From NCBI RefSeq assembly GCF_014647915.1, contig NZ_BMQC01000007.1, positions 206,902 to 270,901 on the forward strand: a DNA stretch of 64,000 nt. Direction: 5' to 3'. Made by a program: the position numbers and the translations under genes. This stretch comes from Pilimelia terevasa (GTDB taxonomy: Bacteria > Actinomycetota > Actinomycetes > Mycobacteriales > Micromonosporaceae). The first letter of the stretch is position 1. The number at the start of each line of letters is the position of its first letter. The notes under the pieces are model-generated. The model saw nothing but the letters and a program-made list of their open reading frames with translations. It was not told where the DNA came from and did not search any database. Positions 40,960-49,245 of this stretch are shown in pieces.

Positions 40960-42546
40960 CTACAGGGGAATGTTGCCGTGCTTCTTGGCGGGCAGCGTCT
41001 CGCGCTTGGTGGCCAGCGTACGCAGCGCCCGGACGATCTGCGCGCGGGTCTCCGACGGCCGGATCACCGCGTCCACATAGCCGCGCTCCGCGGCGACGTA
41101 CGGGTTGGCCAGCGTGTCCTCGTAGGCGGCGATCTTCTCGGCGCGGACCGCCTCGGGGTCGTCGGCGGCGGCCAGTTCGGACCGGTACAGGATGTTGACG
41201 GCGCCCTGGGCGCCCATGACGGCGATCTGCGCGGTCGGCCAGGCGAAGTTGAGGTCGGCGCCGAGGTGCTTGGAGCCCATGACGTCGTACGCCCCGCCGT
41301 ACGCCTTGCGGGTGATCAGGGTGACCTTCGGCACGGTCGCCTCGGCGTACGCGTAGATCAGCTTGGCGCCGCGGCGGATGATGCCGTCCCACTCCTGGCC
41401 GGTGCCGGGCAGGAAGCCCGGGACGTCCACGAAGGTCAGGACCGGGATGTTGAAGGCGTCGCAGGTGCGGACGAAGCGCGCGGCCTTCTCGCTGGCGGCG
41501 ATGTCCAGGCAGCCGGCGAAGTGCTGCGGCTGGTTGGCCACCACCCCGACCGGGCGGCCCTCGACGCGGCCGAGGCCGACGACGATGTTCTGCGCGTACA
41601 GCGCCTGCACCTCGGTGAACTCGGCGTCGTCGAGAACCGCCTCGATCACCCGGTGGATGTCGTAGGGCTGGTTGGCCGAGTCGGGGATCAGCGTGTCCAG
41701 TGCCAGGTCGGCGTCGGTGGGGGCGAGGTCGGCGGGTGCGTCGTAGCGCGGCGGGTCGTCCATGTTGTTGCTGGGCAGGTACGACAGGAGGGTCTTGACG
41801 TACTCGATCGCGTCGTCCTCGTCGGCGGCCAGGTAGTGCGCGTTGCCGCTCTTGGTGTTGTGGGCGCGGCCGCCGCCCAGCTCCTCCATCCCGACGTCCT
41901 CGCCGGTCACCGTTTTGATCACGTCCGGGCCGGTGATGAACATGTGGCTCGTGCCGTCGACCATGACGGTGAAGTCGGTGACGGCGGGGGAGTAGACCGC
42001 CCCGCCCGCGCACGGTCCCATGATCAGCGAGATCTGCGGGATGACGCCCGAGGCGCGCACGTTGCGGAAGAAGATGTCGCCGTACAGGCCGAGGCTGACC
42101 ACGCCCTCCTGGATCCGGGCGCCGCCGGAGTCGTTGATCCCCACCACCGGACAGCCGATCTTCATCGCCAGCTCCATGACCTTGACGATCTTCTCGCCGA
42201 AGACCTCGCCGAGGGAGCCGCCGAAGACGGTGAAGTCCTGTGCGAAGACGCACACCTGCCGGCCGTCGACGGTGCCGTAGCCGGTGACGACGCCGTCGCC
42301 GTACGGGCGGGTGCGCTCCAGGCCGAACGCCGTGGAGCGGTGCCGGGCCAGTTCGTCGAGTTCGACGAAGGAGCCCTCGTCGAGCAGCAGCGCGATCCGT
42401 TCGCGGGCGGTCTTCTTGCCGCGGGCGTGCTGCTTGTCGACGGCGCGGGCCGAGCCGGCGTGGACCGCCTCGTCGACCCGGCGGTCGAGGTCGGCCAGGC
42501 GCCCGGCCGTGGTGTGGATGTCGATGCCTTCGGTCTGTGCGGTCAC
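40960..42546 (-). CDS. pccB: Acyl-CoA (propionyl-CoA) carboxylase beta chain
   Basis: This 528-residue carboxyltransferase has [47 protein letters not shown], the acyl-CoA pocket glycines, [23 protein letters not shown] and [12 protein letters not shown]. It carboxylates propionyl-CoA or acetyl-CoA using biotin on the alpha chain, supplying methylmalonyl- or malonyl-CoA. GTG 42546 is 6 nt after TACGAT (minus strand, 42553-42558). It is divergent from the small membrane protein and birA, with a control region of about 90 bp. Confidence 0.95.
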   Translation of the reverse strand: MTAQTEGIDIHTTAGRLADLDRRVDEAVHAGSARAVDKQHARGKKTARERIALLLDEGSFVELDELARHRSTAFGLERTRPYGDGVVTGYGTVDGRQVCVFAQDFTVFGGSLGEVFGEKIVKVMELAMKIGCPVVGINDSGGARIQEGVVSLGLYGDIFFRNVRASGVIPQISLIMGPCAGGAVYSPAVTDFTVMVDGTSHMFITGPDVIKTVTGEDVGMEELGGGRAHNTKSGNAHYLAADEDDAIEYVKTLLSYLPSNNMDDPPRYDAPADLAPTDADLALDTLIPDSANQPYDIHRVIEAVLDDAEFTEVQALYAQNIVVGLGRVEGRPVGVVANQPQHFAGCLDIAASEKAARFVRTCDAFNIPVLTFVDVPGFLPGTGQEWDGIIRRGAKLIYAYAEATVPKVTLITRKAYGGAYDVMGSKHLGADLNFAWPTAQIAVMGAQGAVNILYRSELAAADDPEAVRAEKIAAYEDTLANPYVAAERGYVDAVIRPSETRAQIVRALRTLATKRETLPAKKHGNIPL

Positions 42547-42552
42547 GCGAGG

Positions 42553-42558
42553 ATCGTA
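42553..42558 (-). promoter_or_regulatory. -10 hexamer TACGAT of pccB (leaderless)
   Basis: TACGAT on the minus strand ends 6 nt before GTG 42546. No SD is visible. Confidence 0.6.
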
Positions 42559-42633
42559 ACGATCCCGCTGGCGGACCGGTCGTCGGCGTGTCGGGCGGGG
42601 CGCGTCGGGTGGGGGCCAAATCATAGGGGTGTG

Positions 42634-43038
42634 ATGGGATTCATCCTGTTTGGCGGGGTGCTGTTCTTCGGAGGGCTCGCCGTACTCGTGGCGCTGCTCG
42701 CCTCCGACCCGGCCGCCGGCCCGGACCGGCGGGGCGCCCGGCGGGCCGCGCCCGCCCCACCGGGCTCCGCACCCGCGCCGCCGATATCGCCCGTGCCGCC
42801 GATATCGCCCGCGTCGTCCGGGCCGCTCGTGTCGCCCGCGTCGCCCGTGTCGTCCGCGTCGCCCGTGTCGTCCGAACCGCTGGTGTCGCTCGCGTCACCC
42901 GTGCCGCGATCCAGGGCGGCCGCGCCGGCCGGTCCCGTGGCCCGGCATCCGGTGCTGCGGGCGGCGGCGCCCGGGCCGTCGGTGTCGGCGGGTCCGCCGC
43001 CCGGGCGCCCGCCGGCGGCGCCGCCGCCCGGGCCGTAG
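42634..43038 (+). CDS. Small one-TM protein with Ser/Pro-rich repeats
   Basis: This is a 134-residue protein. An N-terminal TM helix ([20 protein letters not shown]) is followed by a repetitive tail ([20 protein letters not shown], then [14 protein letters not shown]) encoded by a 12-15 bp DNA repeat at about 42780-42900. There is no family assignment. ATG 42634 is used, and GTG 42631 is adjacent. The weak SD and repeat-derived tail leave real doubt that the full length is under selection. Confidence 0.5.
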   Translation: MGFILFGGVLFFGGLAVLVALLASDPAAGPDRRGARRAAPAPPGSAPAPPISPVPPISPASSGPLVSPASPVSSASPVSSEPLVSLASPVPRSRAAAPAGPVARHPVLRAAAPGPSVSAGPPPGRPPAAPPPGP

Positions 43039-43068
43039 GACGGGGGACCAGGCACTACAGTGGTCCGC

Positions 43069-43953
43069 GTGACCGATATGCCGTACTCCGATGTGGAACG
43101 TCCGCCGCTGCACGGGCCGTCGCTGCGCCGCGGCCTGCTGGTGCCGGACGGGCTGTGGACGCAGCTCGTGCTGCGCGCGGAGACCGGCTCCACCAACGCC
43201 GACGCCGCGGCCGCGGCCCGGGCCGGCAAGCCCGAGGGGCTGGTGGTCGTGGCCGAGCGGCAGACCGCCGGCCGCGGGCGGCTGGACCGGGTGTGGCGCT
43301 CGCCGGCCCGCGCCGGCCTCACGCTCAGCGTCCTGCTGCGGCCGGGCCTCGCCGCACCCGGGCGGGGCTGGGCGCCCGCCGCGCCCGCGACGTACGGCTG
43401 GCTGCCCCTGCTGGCCGGCGTCGCGGCGGTGGCCGCGATCCGCCGGACCACGCCGCTGGAGCCCGCCCTCAAGTGGCCCAACGACGTCCTCCTGCCCACC
43501 GCGTCCGGCCCGGCCAAGGTGGCCGGGATCCTCGCCGAGGTGGTACCGGGGCAGGACGGCCCCGCCGTCGTCGTCGGCATCGGCCTGAACGTCTCGCTGC
43601 GGGTCAACGAGCTGCCGGCCGGCCCGCCGGCCACCTCGCTGCGCCTCGCGGGCGCCGCCGACGCCGAGCGCGCCCCGGTGCTCCGGGCGCTCCTGCGCGC
43701 CTTCGCCGAGGGCTACGCCGCCTGGCGGGCGGCCGGCGGCGACCCCGGGCGCAGCGGCCTGCGCGAGGCGTACGTCGCGGACTGCGCGACGGTCGGCACG
43801 GCGGTCCGGGTGACGCTGCCCGACGGCGCGGCCGTCACCGGCACCGCGACGGGCGTCGACGTCGACGGCAGGCTGGTGGTGGCCACGGCGGACGGGCTGT
43901 ACCCGGTGGCGGCCGGCGACGTCCGGCACGTCCGGCCGGCGGGCGTCGACTGA
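43069..43953 (+). CDS. birA: Biotin-[acetyl-CoA carboxylase] ligase
   Basis: This 294-residue biotin protein ligase lacks the N-terminal DNA-binding domain (mono-functional type). Motifs seen are GSTNADAAAAAR, VVVAERQTAGRGRLDRVW (biotinyl-AMP loop), KWPNDVLL and VVVGIGLNV, followed by the SH3-like C-terminal domain. It attaches biotin to the carrier Lys of the alpha chain at 34667-36415. TACAGT (43056-43061) ends 7 nt before GTG 43069, without an SD. Confidence 0.95.
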   Translation: MTDMPYSDVERPPLHGPSLRRGLLVPDGLWTQLVLRAETGSTNADAAAAARAGKPEGLVVVAERQTAGRGRLDRVWRSPARAGLTLSVLLRPGLAAPGRGWAPAAPATYGWLPLLAGVAAVAAIRRTTPLEPALKWPNDVLLPTASGPAKVAGILAEVVPGQDGPAVVVGIGLNVSLRVNELPAGPPATSLRLAGAADAERAPVLRALLRAFAEGYAAWRAAGGDPGRSGLREAYVADCATVGTAVRVTLPDGAAVTGTATGVDVDGRLVVATADGLYPVAAGDVRHVRPAGVD

Positions 43954-43968
43954 GGGGCGGCGGCGCCG

Positions 43969-44634
43969 TCAGTCGCCCGCGGCGAACGACTCGACCTGGT
44001 CGGTCCGCCCGATGACCAGCACCTGGTCGCCGGCCGCGGGCACGGTGTCGCCGGTCGCGTACCCGAACTCGCCGGTCGCCGCCGGCCGGATCGCCACCAC
44101 CGTCACCCCGTGCCGGGTGCGGACCTGGGAGTCGCGCAGCGGCCGGCCGACGATGCGGGCCGGCGGCGTGGTCTTGGCCACGGCGAAGTCCCCGTCCACC
44201 TGGACGTAGTCCAGCAGGTTGCCGGAGATCAGGTGCGCGACCCGCTCGCCCATCTCGAACTCGGGCTTGACCACGTGGTGGGCCCCGACGCGGGACAGGA
44301 TCGTGGCGTGCGCCGTCGTCACTGCCTTGGCCCAGATGTGCGGGACGCGCAGGTCGTACAGCAGCGCCGCGGTCAGGACGCTGGCCTCGATGTTGGTGCC
44401 GATCGCCACCACCGCCCGGCGGAACTCGCCGACGCCGAGCTGGCGCATCGCCTCGGGGTCGGTGGTGTCGGCGCAGACCACGTGCGGGAGCTGGCCGGCG
44501 AGCGCCTGCACCACCGCCCCGTCGTTGTCGACGGCCAGCACCTCGTGGCCGCGCGTCACCAGCTCGCGGGCCAGCGCCGTGCCGAACCGGCCCAGCCCCA
44601 GCACCACGACCGGCTCGTCGGAGTTGTCAGCCAA
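43969..44634 (-). CDS. trkA: Potassium uptake regulatory protein TrkA/KtrA type
   Basis: This 221-residue protein has an RCK_N Rossmann domain (VVVLGLGRFGTALARELVTRG, then EVLAVDND) and an RCK_C domain (about 140-215). It binds NAD(H)/ATP and gates the TrkH-type channel. The start at 44634 is TTG (GAGAGGA upstream) and overlaps the trkH stop by 8 nt, so the pair is translationally coupled. It is convergent with birA, with a 15 bp gap. Confidence 0.94.
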   Translation of the reverse strand: MADNSDEPVVVLGLGRFGTALARELVTRGHEVLAVDNDGAVVQALAGQLPHVVCADTTDPEAMRQLGVGEFRRAVVAIGTNIEASVLTAALLYDLRVPHIWAKAVTTAHATILSRVGAHHVVKPEFEMGERVAHLISGNLLDYVQVDGDFAVAKTTPPARIVGRPLRDSQVRTRHGVTVVAIRPAATGEFGYATGDTVPAAGDQVLVIGRTDQVESFAAGD

Positions 44635-45988
44635 CGATCGTCCTCTCCTCGGGCAGCGTGTAGCGGCGGCCGTGCTCGCGCAGGGCCAGCGCCGCGGCCA
44701 CGGTCAGCGGGCCGGTCCGGCCCAGGAACATCAGCGCGACGAGGATGAGCTGCCCGGCCGGCGGCAGGGCGGCGGTGAGCCCGTTGGACAGGCCGACCGT
44801 CCCGAACGCCGAGATCGCCTCGAACAGGACCCGGTCGAGCGGGGCGGCGCTCAGGCCCAGCAGCGCGAAGGTCGCGGCCACGACGAGGCCGACCCCGAGC
44901 AGCGCCACGGTCAGCGCCTGCCGCTGGTTGGCGGCGGGGATGCGGCGGTACCCGACGCTGACGTGCGGCTCGTTGCGCATCTCGGCCCACATCACGTACG
45001 CGAGCAGCCCGAACGTGGTCACCTTGATCCCGCCGGAGGTACCGGCGCTGCCCCCGCCGATGAACATCAGCACGTCGGTGGCCAGGACGCTCTCCGGCCG
45101 CAGGGCGGTGACGTCGACGGTGTTGAACCCGGCCGACCGGGTCTGGACGGAGGCGAAGAACCCGGACATGACCTTGCCCCCGGCGCCGAACGGCCCGAAC
45201 GTCGCCGGGTTGCCCCACTCCACCGCCGCGAACACGACGGTCCCGCCGGCCAGGAGTACCGCGCTGAAGGTCAGCGTGATCCGGGTGAGGACGGACCAGG
45301 ACCGCGGTCGCCGCCACTGCCGGGCCAGCTCGAACACCACCGGGAAGCCGAGCCCGCCGACGATCACCGCCGCGCTGACGGTGAGGCAGATCCACGGGTC
45401 GACGGCGTAGCGCACGAGGCTGTCGGCGTGCGGGGACATGCCGGCGTTGTTGACGGCGGCCACCGCGTGGAAGACGCCGAGGTAGGCGGCGCGGCCGGCC
45501 GGCTCCCCGTACCCGAACGCGAGCCGGGCCGCCAGGACCAGCGCGACGGCCGCCTCGAAGCCCAGCAGGAACGCCGCGATCCGGCGGATCAGCCGGCCGA
45601 TGTCGCGCAGCTCCAGCGCCTTGGTCTCGGCCTGCGCCAGGAACCGCGCCCGCAGCCCGAACCGCTGCGACAGCAGCACGGTGAACAGGGTCGCCAGCGT
45701 CATGATCCCCAGGCCGCCGACCTGGATCAGCCCGAGGATGACCAGCTCCCCGAACGTGGACCAGTGGGCGCCGGTGTCGACGACGACCAGCCCGGTGACG
45801 CAGACGGCGCTGGTGGCGGTGAACAGGGCGTCGAGCAGCGCGGTGGAGCGGCCCGCGGTCGCGGCCGCGGGCAGGCTGAGCAGGGCGGTGCCGACGGCGA
45901 CGGCGGTGGCGAACGCCCCGGCGATCACCCGCGTCGGGTGCGCTCCCGCCGACGGCCGCGCCCACGGCCTGCGTCGCTGCCATCCCAC
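44627..45988 (-). CDS. trkH: TrkH/KtrB-family potassium transporter
   Basis: This 453-residue membrane protein has four pore-loop repeats (for example LFTATSAVCVTGLVVVDTG, AVNNAGMSPHADS, SVQTRSAGFNTVD and ISAFGTVGLSNG). The Gly of each selectivity filter is present. GTG 45988 fits TAGCGT 7 nt upstream (minus strand, 45996-46001). Longer N-terminal readings would cross this promoter. It works with TrkA. Confidence 0.94.
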   Translation of the reverse strand: MGWQRRRPWARPSAGAHPTRVIAGAFATAVAVGTALLSLPAAATAGRSTALLDALFTATSAVCVTGLVVVDTGAHWSTFGELVILGLIQVGGLGIMTLATLFTVLLSQRFGLRARFLAQAETKALELRDIGRLIRRIAAFLLGFEAAVALVLAARLAFGYGEPAGRAAYLGVFHAVAAVNNAGMSPHADSLVRYAVDPWICLTVSAAVIVGGLGFPVVFELARQWRRPRSWSVLTRITLTFSAVLLAGGTVVFAAVEWGNPATFGPFGAGGKVMSGFFASVQTRSAGFNTVDVTALRPESVLATDVLMFIGGGSAGTSGGIKVTTFGLLAYVMWAEMRNEPHVSVGYRRIPAANQRQALTVALLGVGLVVAATFALLGLSAAPLDRVLFEAISAFGTVGLSNGLTAALPPAGQLILVALMFLGRTGPLTVAAALALREHGRRYTLPEERTIVG

Positions 45989-45995
45989 CCCGCCC

Positions 45996-46001
45996 ACGCT
46001 A
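45996..46001 (-). promoter_or_regulatory. -10 hexamer TAGCGT of trkHA (leaderless)
   Basis: TAGCGT on the minus strand ends 7 nt before GTG 45988. Confidence 0.55.
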
Positions 46002-46158
46002 GAGGGCGGCCCCCCGGCGCCGCCGGCCGGTCCGCCGATCCACCGCGCCGCGGCCCCGTTCCGCCGCCCCACACCGCGGCCTCGTACCGCACGTGTCGGC
46101 GGCCGGCGCGCGGCGGGGTGGGATAGCGTCGCGGACAGTCGCACTGTGGAGGTCCGCC

Positions 46159-46710
46159 ATGGCGTTTCCCGACGATGTGCTCACCACCGACGAGGAGATC
46201 GTGCTGCACCTGCACCCCCACGCCAAGGCGCTGGTCCGCCCCGCGCTGGTGGTGCTGGGGTCGCTGGCGATGCTCGGCGTCGGGCTCGCGTACCTGCCGG
46301 CCGGCGAGACCGGCACCGTGAGCCTGTACATCCTCCTCGGCCTGGTCCTGGTGCTGATCGGCGCCTTCGCCGCGGTCCCGTACCTGCGCTGGCGGACCAC
46401 GCACTACGTGTTCACCAGCGAGCGGGTCCTGCTCCAGCGGGGCGTCCTCGCCCGGGACCGCCGGGACGTGCCGCTGAGCCGGGTCAACGACCACGCGATG
46501 ACGCAGCGGTTCGCCGAGCGGCTGCTCGGCTGCGGCACGCTCACCATCGAGTCCGCGGGCGAGCGCGGGCAGGCGACGCTGGTGGACGTGCCGCAGGTGG
46601 AGCGGGTGCAGACCACGCTGTACGAGCTGATCGAGGCCGACCGGCTGGCGCACCTGGCCGCCCCCGAGCGGACCGAGGGGCCACTGGGGGAGGAGCGCCT
46701 GCCGGCCTGA
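46159..46710 (+). CDS. Bacterial PH-domain (bPH2) membrane protein
   Basis: This 183-residue protein has two TM helices (about 28-70) followed by a bacterial pleckstrin-homology domain (THYVFTSERVLLQRGVLARDRRDVPLSRVNDH, then GCGTLTIESAGERGQATLVDVPQVERV). The family is widespread and largely uncharacterised. ATG 46159 follows GTGGAGG, and TAGCGT occurs about 30 bp upstream, giving a normal leader. Confidence 0.9.
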   Translation: MAFPDDVLTTDEEIVLHLHPHAKALVRPALVVLGSLAMLGVGLAYLPAGETGTVSLYILLGLVLVLIGAFAAVPYLRWRTTHYVFTSERVLLQRGVLARDRRDVPLSRVNDHAMTQRFAERLLGCGTLTIESAGERGQATLVDVPQVERVQTTLYELIEADRLAHLAAPERTEGPLGEERLPA

Positions 46711-46737
46711 GTCACCGGTCCCGCGGTGGCGGGGCGC

Positions 46738-47439
46738 TCAGCGGTCCTGGCGCCCGCCGACGAGCGGGCCGGTCAGGGCGGTGAACTCGCGGTCGATGTC
46801 GGCGTCCTGCGCCCGGCGCGGCTGCGGGGCCGGCACCGTGACGCTCGTGCCGATGAAGACGAACGTGCGGTACGCCCAGAAGCGGAAGACCGTGCCGAGG
46901 ACGAGGCCGAGGACCTTGGCGGCGTTGATCGCCAGGATCGCGGTGAGCCCGAGGCCGTACTTCACGCCGAACAGCACGAGCAGTTCGATGGCGAGGCCGG
47001 CCAGGTTGAAGAAGACGAACAGCGTGAACTCGCGCCGCTTCTGCGACCGCGGCCGGTGCTGGTAGGTCCAGTGGCGGTTCATCAGGTAGGACATCACCGT
47101 GGCCACGGCCGTGGCGGCGACGTTGGCCTTGAGCTGGCCGTTGCCGAAGACGGTGAAGATCAGCGCGTTGAACACGGCGAAGTTGACCACCGTGTTGAGC
47201 AGGCCGACGATCAGGAACCGGGCCGCCTCCGGGCCGATGGTGCGCAGCTTCGCCGGCAGCAGGCCGAGCAGTGCGGCGACCCAGGCCGGGCGCGGGGCCG
47301 CCGGCGCGCTGGCGTGCGGCGCGGCGCCGGGGCGGGCCGCGGCCTGGCGGCCGGGGCGGGGGTGCGGTGCGCGACTCCGGGTCTGCCGCGCCGCCGCACG
47401 GGTGCGCGGACGCTGGGCGAGGGGTCGGGCTGGACGCAT
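46738..47439 (-). CDS. GtrA-family membrane protein
   Basis: This 233-residue protein has a basic Arg/Pro/Ala-rich N-terminus (about 1-60) and four TM helices (FLIVGLLNTVVNFAVFNALIF, VMSYLMNRHWTYQ, FVFFNLAGLAIELLVLF, VLGLVLGTVFRFWAYRTFVF). GtrA proteins are thought to move lipid-linked sugars across the membrane for cell-wall polysaccharide glycosylation. ATG 47439 is 6 nt after TAAGGT (minus strand, 47446-47451). Confidence 0.9.
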   Translation of the reverse strand: MRPARPLAQRPRTRAAARQTRSRAPHPRPGRQAAARPGAAPHASAPAAPRPAWVAALLGLLPAKLRTIGPEAARFLIVGLLNTVVNFAVFNALIFTVFGNGQLKANVAATAVATVMSYLMNRHWTYQHRPRSQKRREFTLFVFFNLAGLAIELLVLFGVKYGLGLTAILAINAAKVLGLVLGTVFRFWAYRTFVFIGTSVTVPAPQPRRAQDADIDREFTALTGPLVGGRQDR

Positions 47440-47501
47440 GCGGCCACCTTACGGGAGTGCGGCGACGGGCTGCCGCCGCCGACGGGTCAGTGGGTCGTAC
47501 G

Positions 47502-48119
47502 TCACCCCGACTGTCGAGGATCGGCGGGGGGACGCCCGACCTGCGGGGAATCGGCGAGGAGAAAGACGAACCGGCGGTACGACCAGAAGCGGAACAGCGT
47601 GCCGAGCGCGTTGCCGACCACGTTGGCGGCGATGAGGTCGGCGGTGTCGGTCCGCAGGACCGGCCAGAACGCGCCGAGCACGTAGTGGCTCAGGGCGAGC
47701 ACGGCGAGCGCGATGGCCAGCCCGACGACGTTGAGCAGGAAGTACCGCAGGTACTCCCGGCCCAGCCCGGAGCGGGCGCGGTGGCGCCACGTCCAGAACC
47801 GGTTGCCGACGAACGCCACCGAGGCGGACACCAGCGTGGCCAGGGTCTTGGCCAGCAGCGGCTCGACCTCAAGCCCCGCGTTGAGCCAGGTGAACAGGGC
47901 CGTGTCGACGCCGAAGGCGACCGCGCCGACGGTGCCGAACTTGCCCAGCTCGCGCACGAGGTGCCCGACCCGGTCCCGCAGCGCGGGCCACCACCCCGGC
48001 CGGCGGCCGGTCAGGGGCGCCACCGGGTCGGTGACGGCGAGGGCTTCTCCGTGAGGCACCGGCCCACGGTACCCGGGGTCGGCGGGCTCCCCGGAGTCGG
48101 CGGTGTCACGGTTGCGCAT
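47502..48119 (-). CDS. GtrA-family membrane protein (second copy)
   Basis: This 205-residue protein has four TM helices with the GtrA pattern (FGTVGAVAFGVDTALFTWL, VAFVGNRFWTWRHR, YFLLNVVGLAIALAVLAL, NALGTLFRFWSYRRFVF). The ATG overlaps the 3' end of the sigma-factor gene by 14 nt, so it is translationally coupled to it. The gene at 46738-47439 is a paralogue 62 bp downstream but carries its own promoter. Confidence 0.9.
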   Translation of the reverse strand: MRNRDTADSGEPADPGYRGPVPHGEALAVTDPVAPLTGRRPGWWPALRDRVGHLVRELGKFGTVGAVAFGVDTALFTWLNAGLEVEPLLAKTLATLVSASVAFVGNRFWTWRHRARSGLGREYLRYFLLNVVGLAIALAVLALSHYVLGAFWPVLRTDTADLIAANVVGNALGTLFRFWSYRRFVFLLADSPQVGRPPADPRQSG

Positions 48120-48921
48120 GGATCGCGCCCCGCGGCAGGCCGCAGGCGACCTCGGCGACCTCCCCGTGCAGCCGGCGGCAGGCCGGGCAGGCCGCCAGGT
48201 GGGTCGCGACCTTGGAGCGGGCGCGGCTGGCCAGGCCGCCGCGCACGTAGCTGCCCAACTGGCCGGCCGCGGCGTGCGCCGGACCGGGTCCCGGGACGCT
48301 GATGTGCTCCTGGAGGTAGATCTGGCGCAGGCGCTCGCGGGCGCGGTGGGCCAGCACGGCGACCCCGTTGGGCGTCAGCCCGAGCAGGGCCGCGACCGTA
48401 CTGGGGCTGCCGCCCTCGATCTCGGTGTGCCACAGCACGGTGCGCCAGCGCGCGGGCAGCTTGCCGAAGGCGCGGGCGGCGTACCGGCGCTCCAGCGCGG
48501 CCACCGAGGGGTCCTGGAACGGCTCGCCCCGCTCGTACCGGGTCAGGTCGTCGGTCAGCTCGATCCGGGCGGCCACCCCGGCGTGCCGGATGCGCAGGTG
48601 GCGCAGCGTGGTCAGGACGTAGGGCAGGAAGGCCCGGCTGGGGCCGGAGCCGCGGCGCAGGGCGGCGAGCACCTTGGCGAAGGCCTCGGCCACGAGGTCC
48701 TCGGCCTCGGTCCGGTTGCCGGTGAGGGCGTAGGCGGCGCGGCGCGCCGCGGGCGCGTAGCGCCGGTACAGCGGTCCGAAGGCGCGGCTGTCCCCGCCGC
48801 GGACGGCGGTGAGCAGTGCGTGGTCCTCGGGTGTCGGGTCGGTGGGCGAGTGGTCGGTTGGGTAGTCGGTCTGGCGCTGCTGCCCGGTTTGTCGGGAACC
48901 GGGCGGCGCAGGTGTCACCAT
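48106..48921 (-). CDS. Sigma-70 family factor with C-terminal zinc-finger (zf-HC2-like) tail
   Basis: This is a 271-residue ECF-type sigma factor. Region 2 is FGPLYRRYAPAARRAAYALTGNRTEAEDLVAEAFAKVLAAL. Region 4 is LPARWRTVLWHTEIEGGSPSTVAALLGLTPNGVAVLAHRARERLRQIYL. The C-terminus continues with a segment VATHLAACPACRRLHGEVAEV, an HxxxCxxC arrangement like the anti-sigma zinc finger, apparently fused in cis. The ATG at 48921 follows GGAGG. The stop overlaps the GtrA gene. An AT-rich promoter region lies upstream (TTGCAT, 18 bp, TAAAAA on the minus strand at about 48960-48995). Confidence 0.87.
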   Translation of the reverse strand: MVTPAPPGSRQTGQQRQTDYPTDHSPTDPTPEDHALLTAVRGGDSRAFGPLYRRYAPAARRAAYALTGNRTEAEDLVAEAFAKVLAALRRGSGPSRAFLPYVLTTLRHLRIRHAGVAARIELTDDLTRYERGEPFQDPSVAALERRYAARAFGKLPARWRTVLWHTEIEGGSPSTVAALLGLTPNGVAVLAHRARERLRQIYLQEHISVPGPGPAHAAAGQLGSYVRGGLASRARSKVATHLAACPACRRLHGEVAEVACGLPRGAIHAQP

Positions 48922-49078
48922 GCCGCCTCCGATTGGGGGAGGGTTGGGGCGGAATGATGAATTTTTACCGCTTGTGAGCGATTTAATGCAATTCTTGGGG
49001 CCGACAGGAGTGTCGGGGTCCCTCGCCCGGGGCGTCCCGGACGCCGGCCGGCGGACAGGTGAACGGACTCTCACGATT

Positions 49079-49102
49079 GGCTTGTGCATTTCTTCACAAG
49101 CC
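49079..49102. promoter_or_regulatory. Inverted repeat upstream of pckG, possible operator
   Basis: GGCTTGTG and CACAAGCC form a perfect 8-bp inverted repeat with an 8-nt spacer. No U-tract follows, so an operator is likelier than a terminator. It lies about 145 bp before the pckG start in an unusually AT-rich stretch. Confidence 0.5.
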
Positions 49103-49245
49103 GCCAAGCTGCGGTTAAGGGGCTCGGGGTTTAGTCTGTGGCGAACTTCCCGACACGCCGCACGGGCGTCCGCGGCCGCCACCCCACACCAGGCACCGCC
49201 GCTGGGCCCCGCGGTGGTACCCGGTCCTTACCGAGGAGATCCGTG

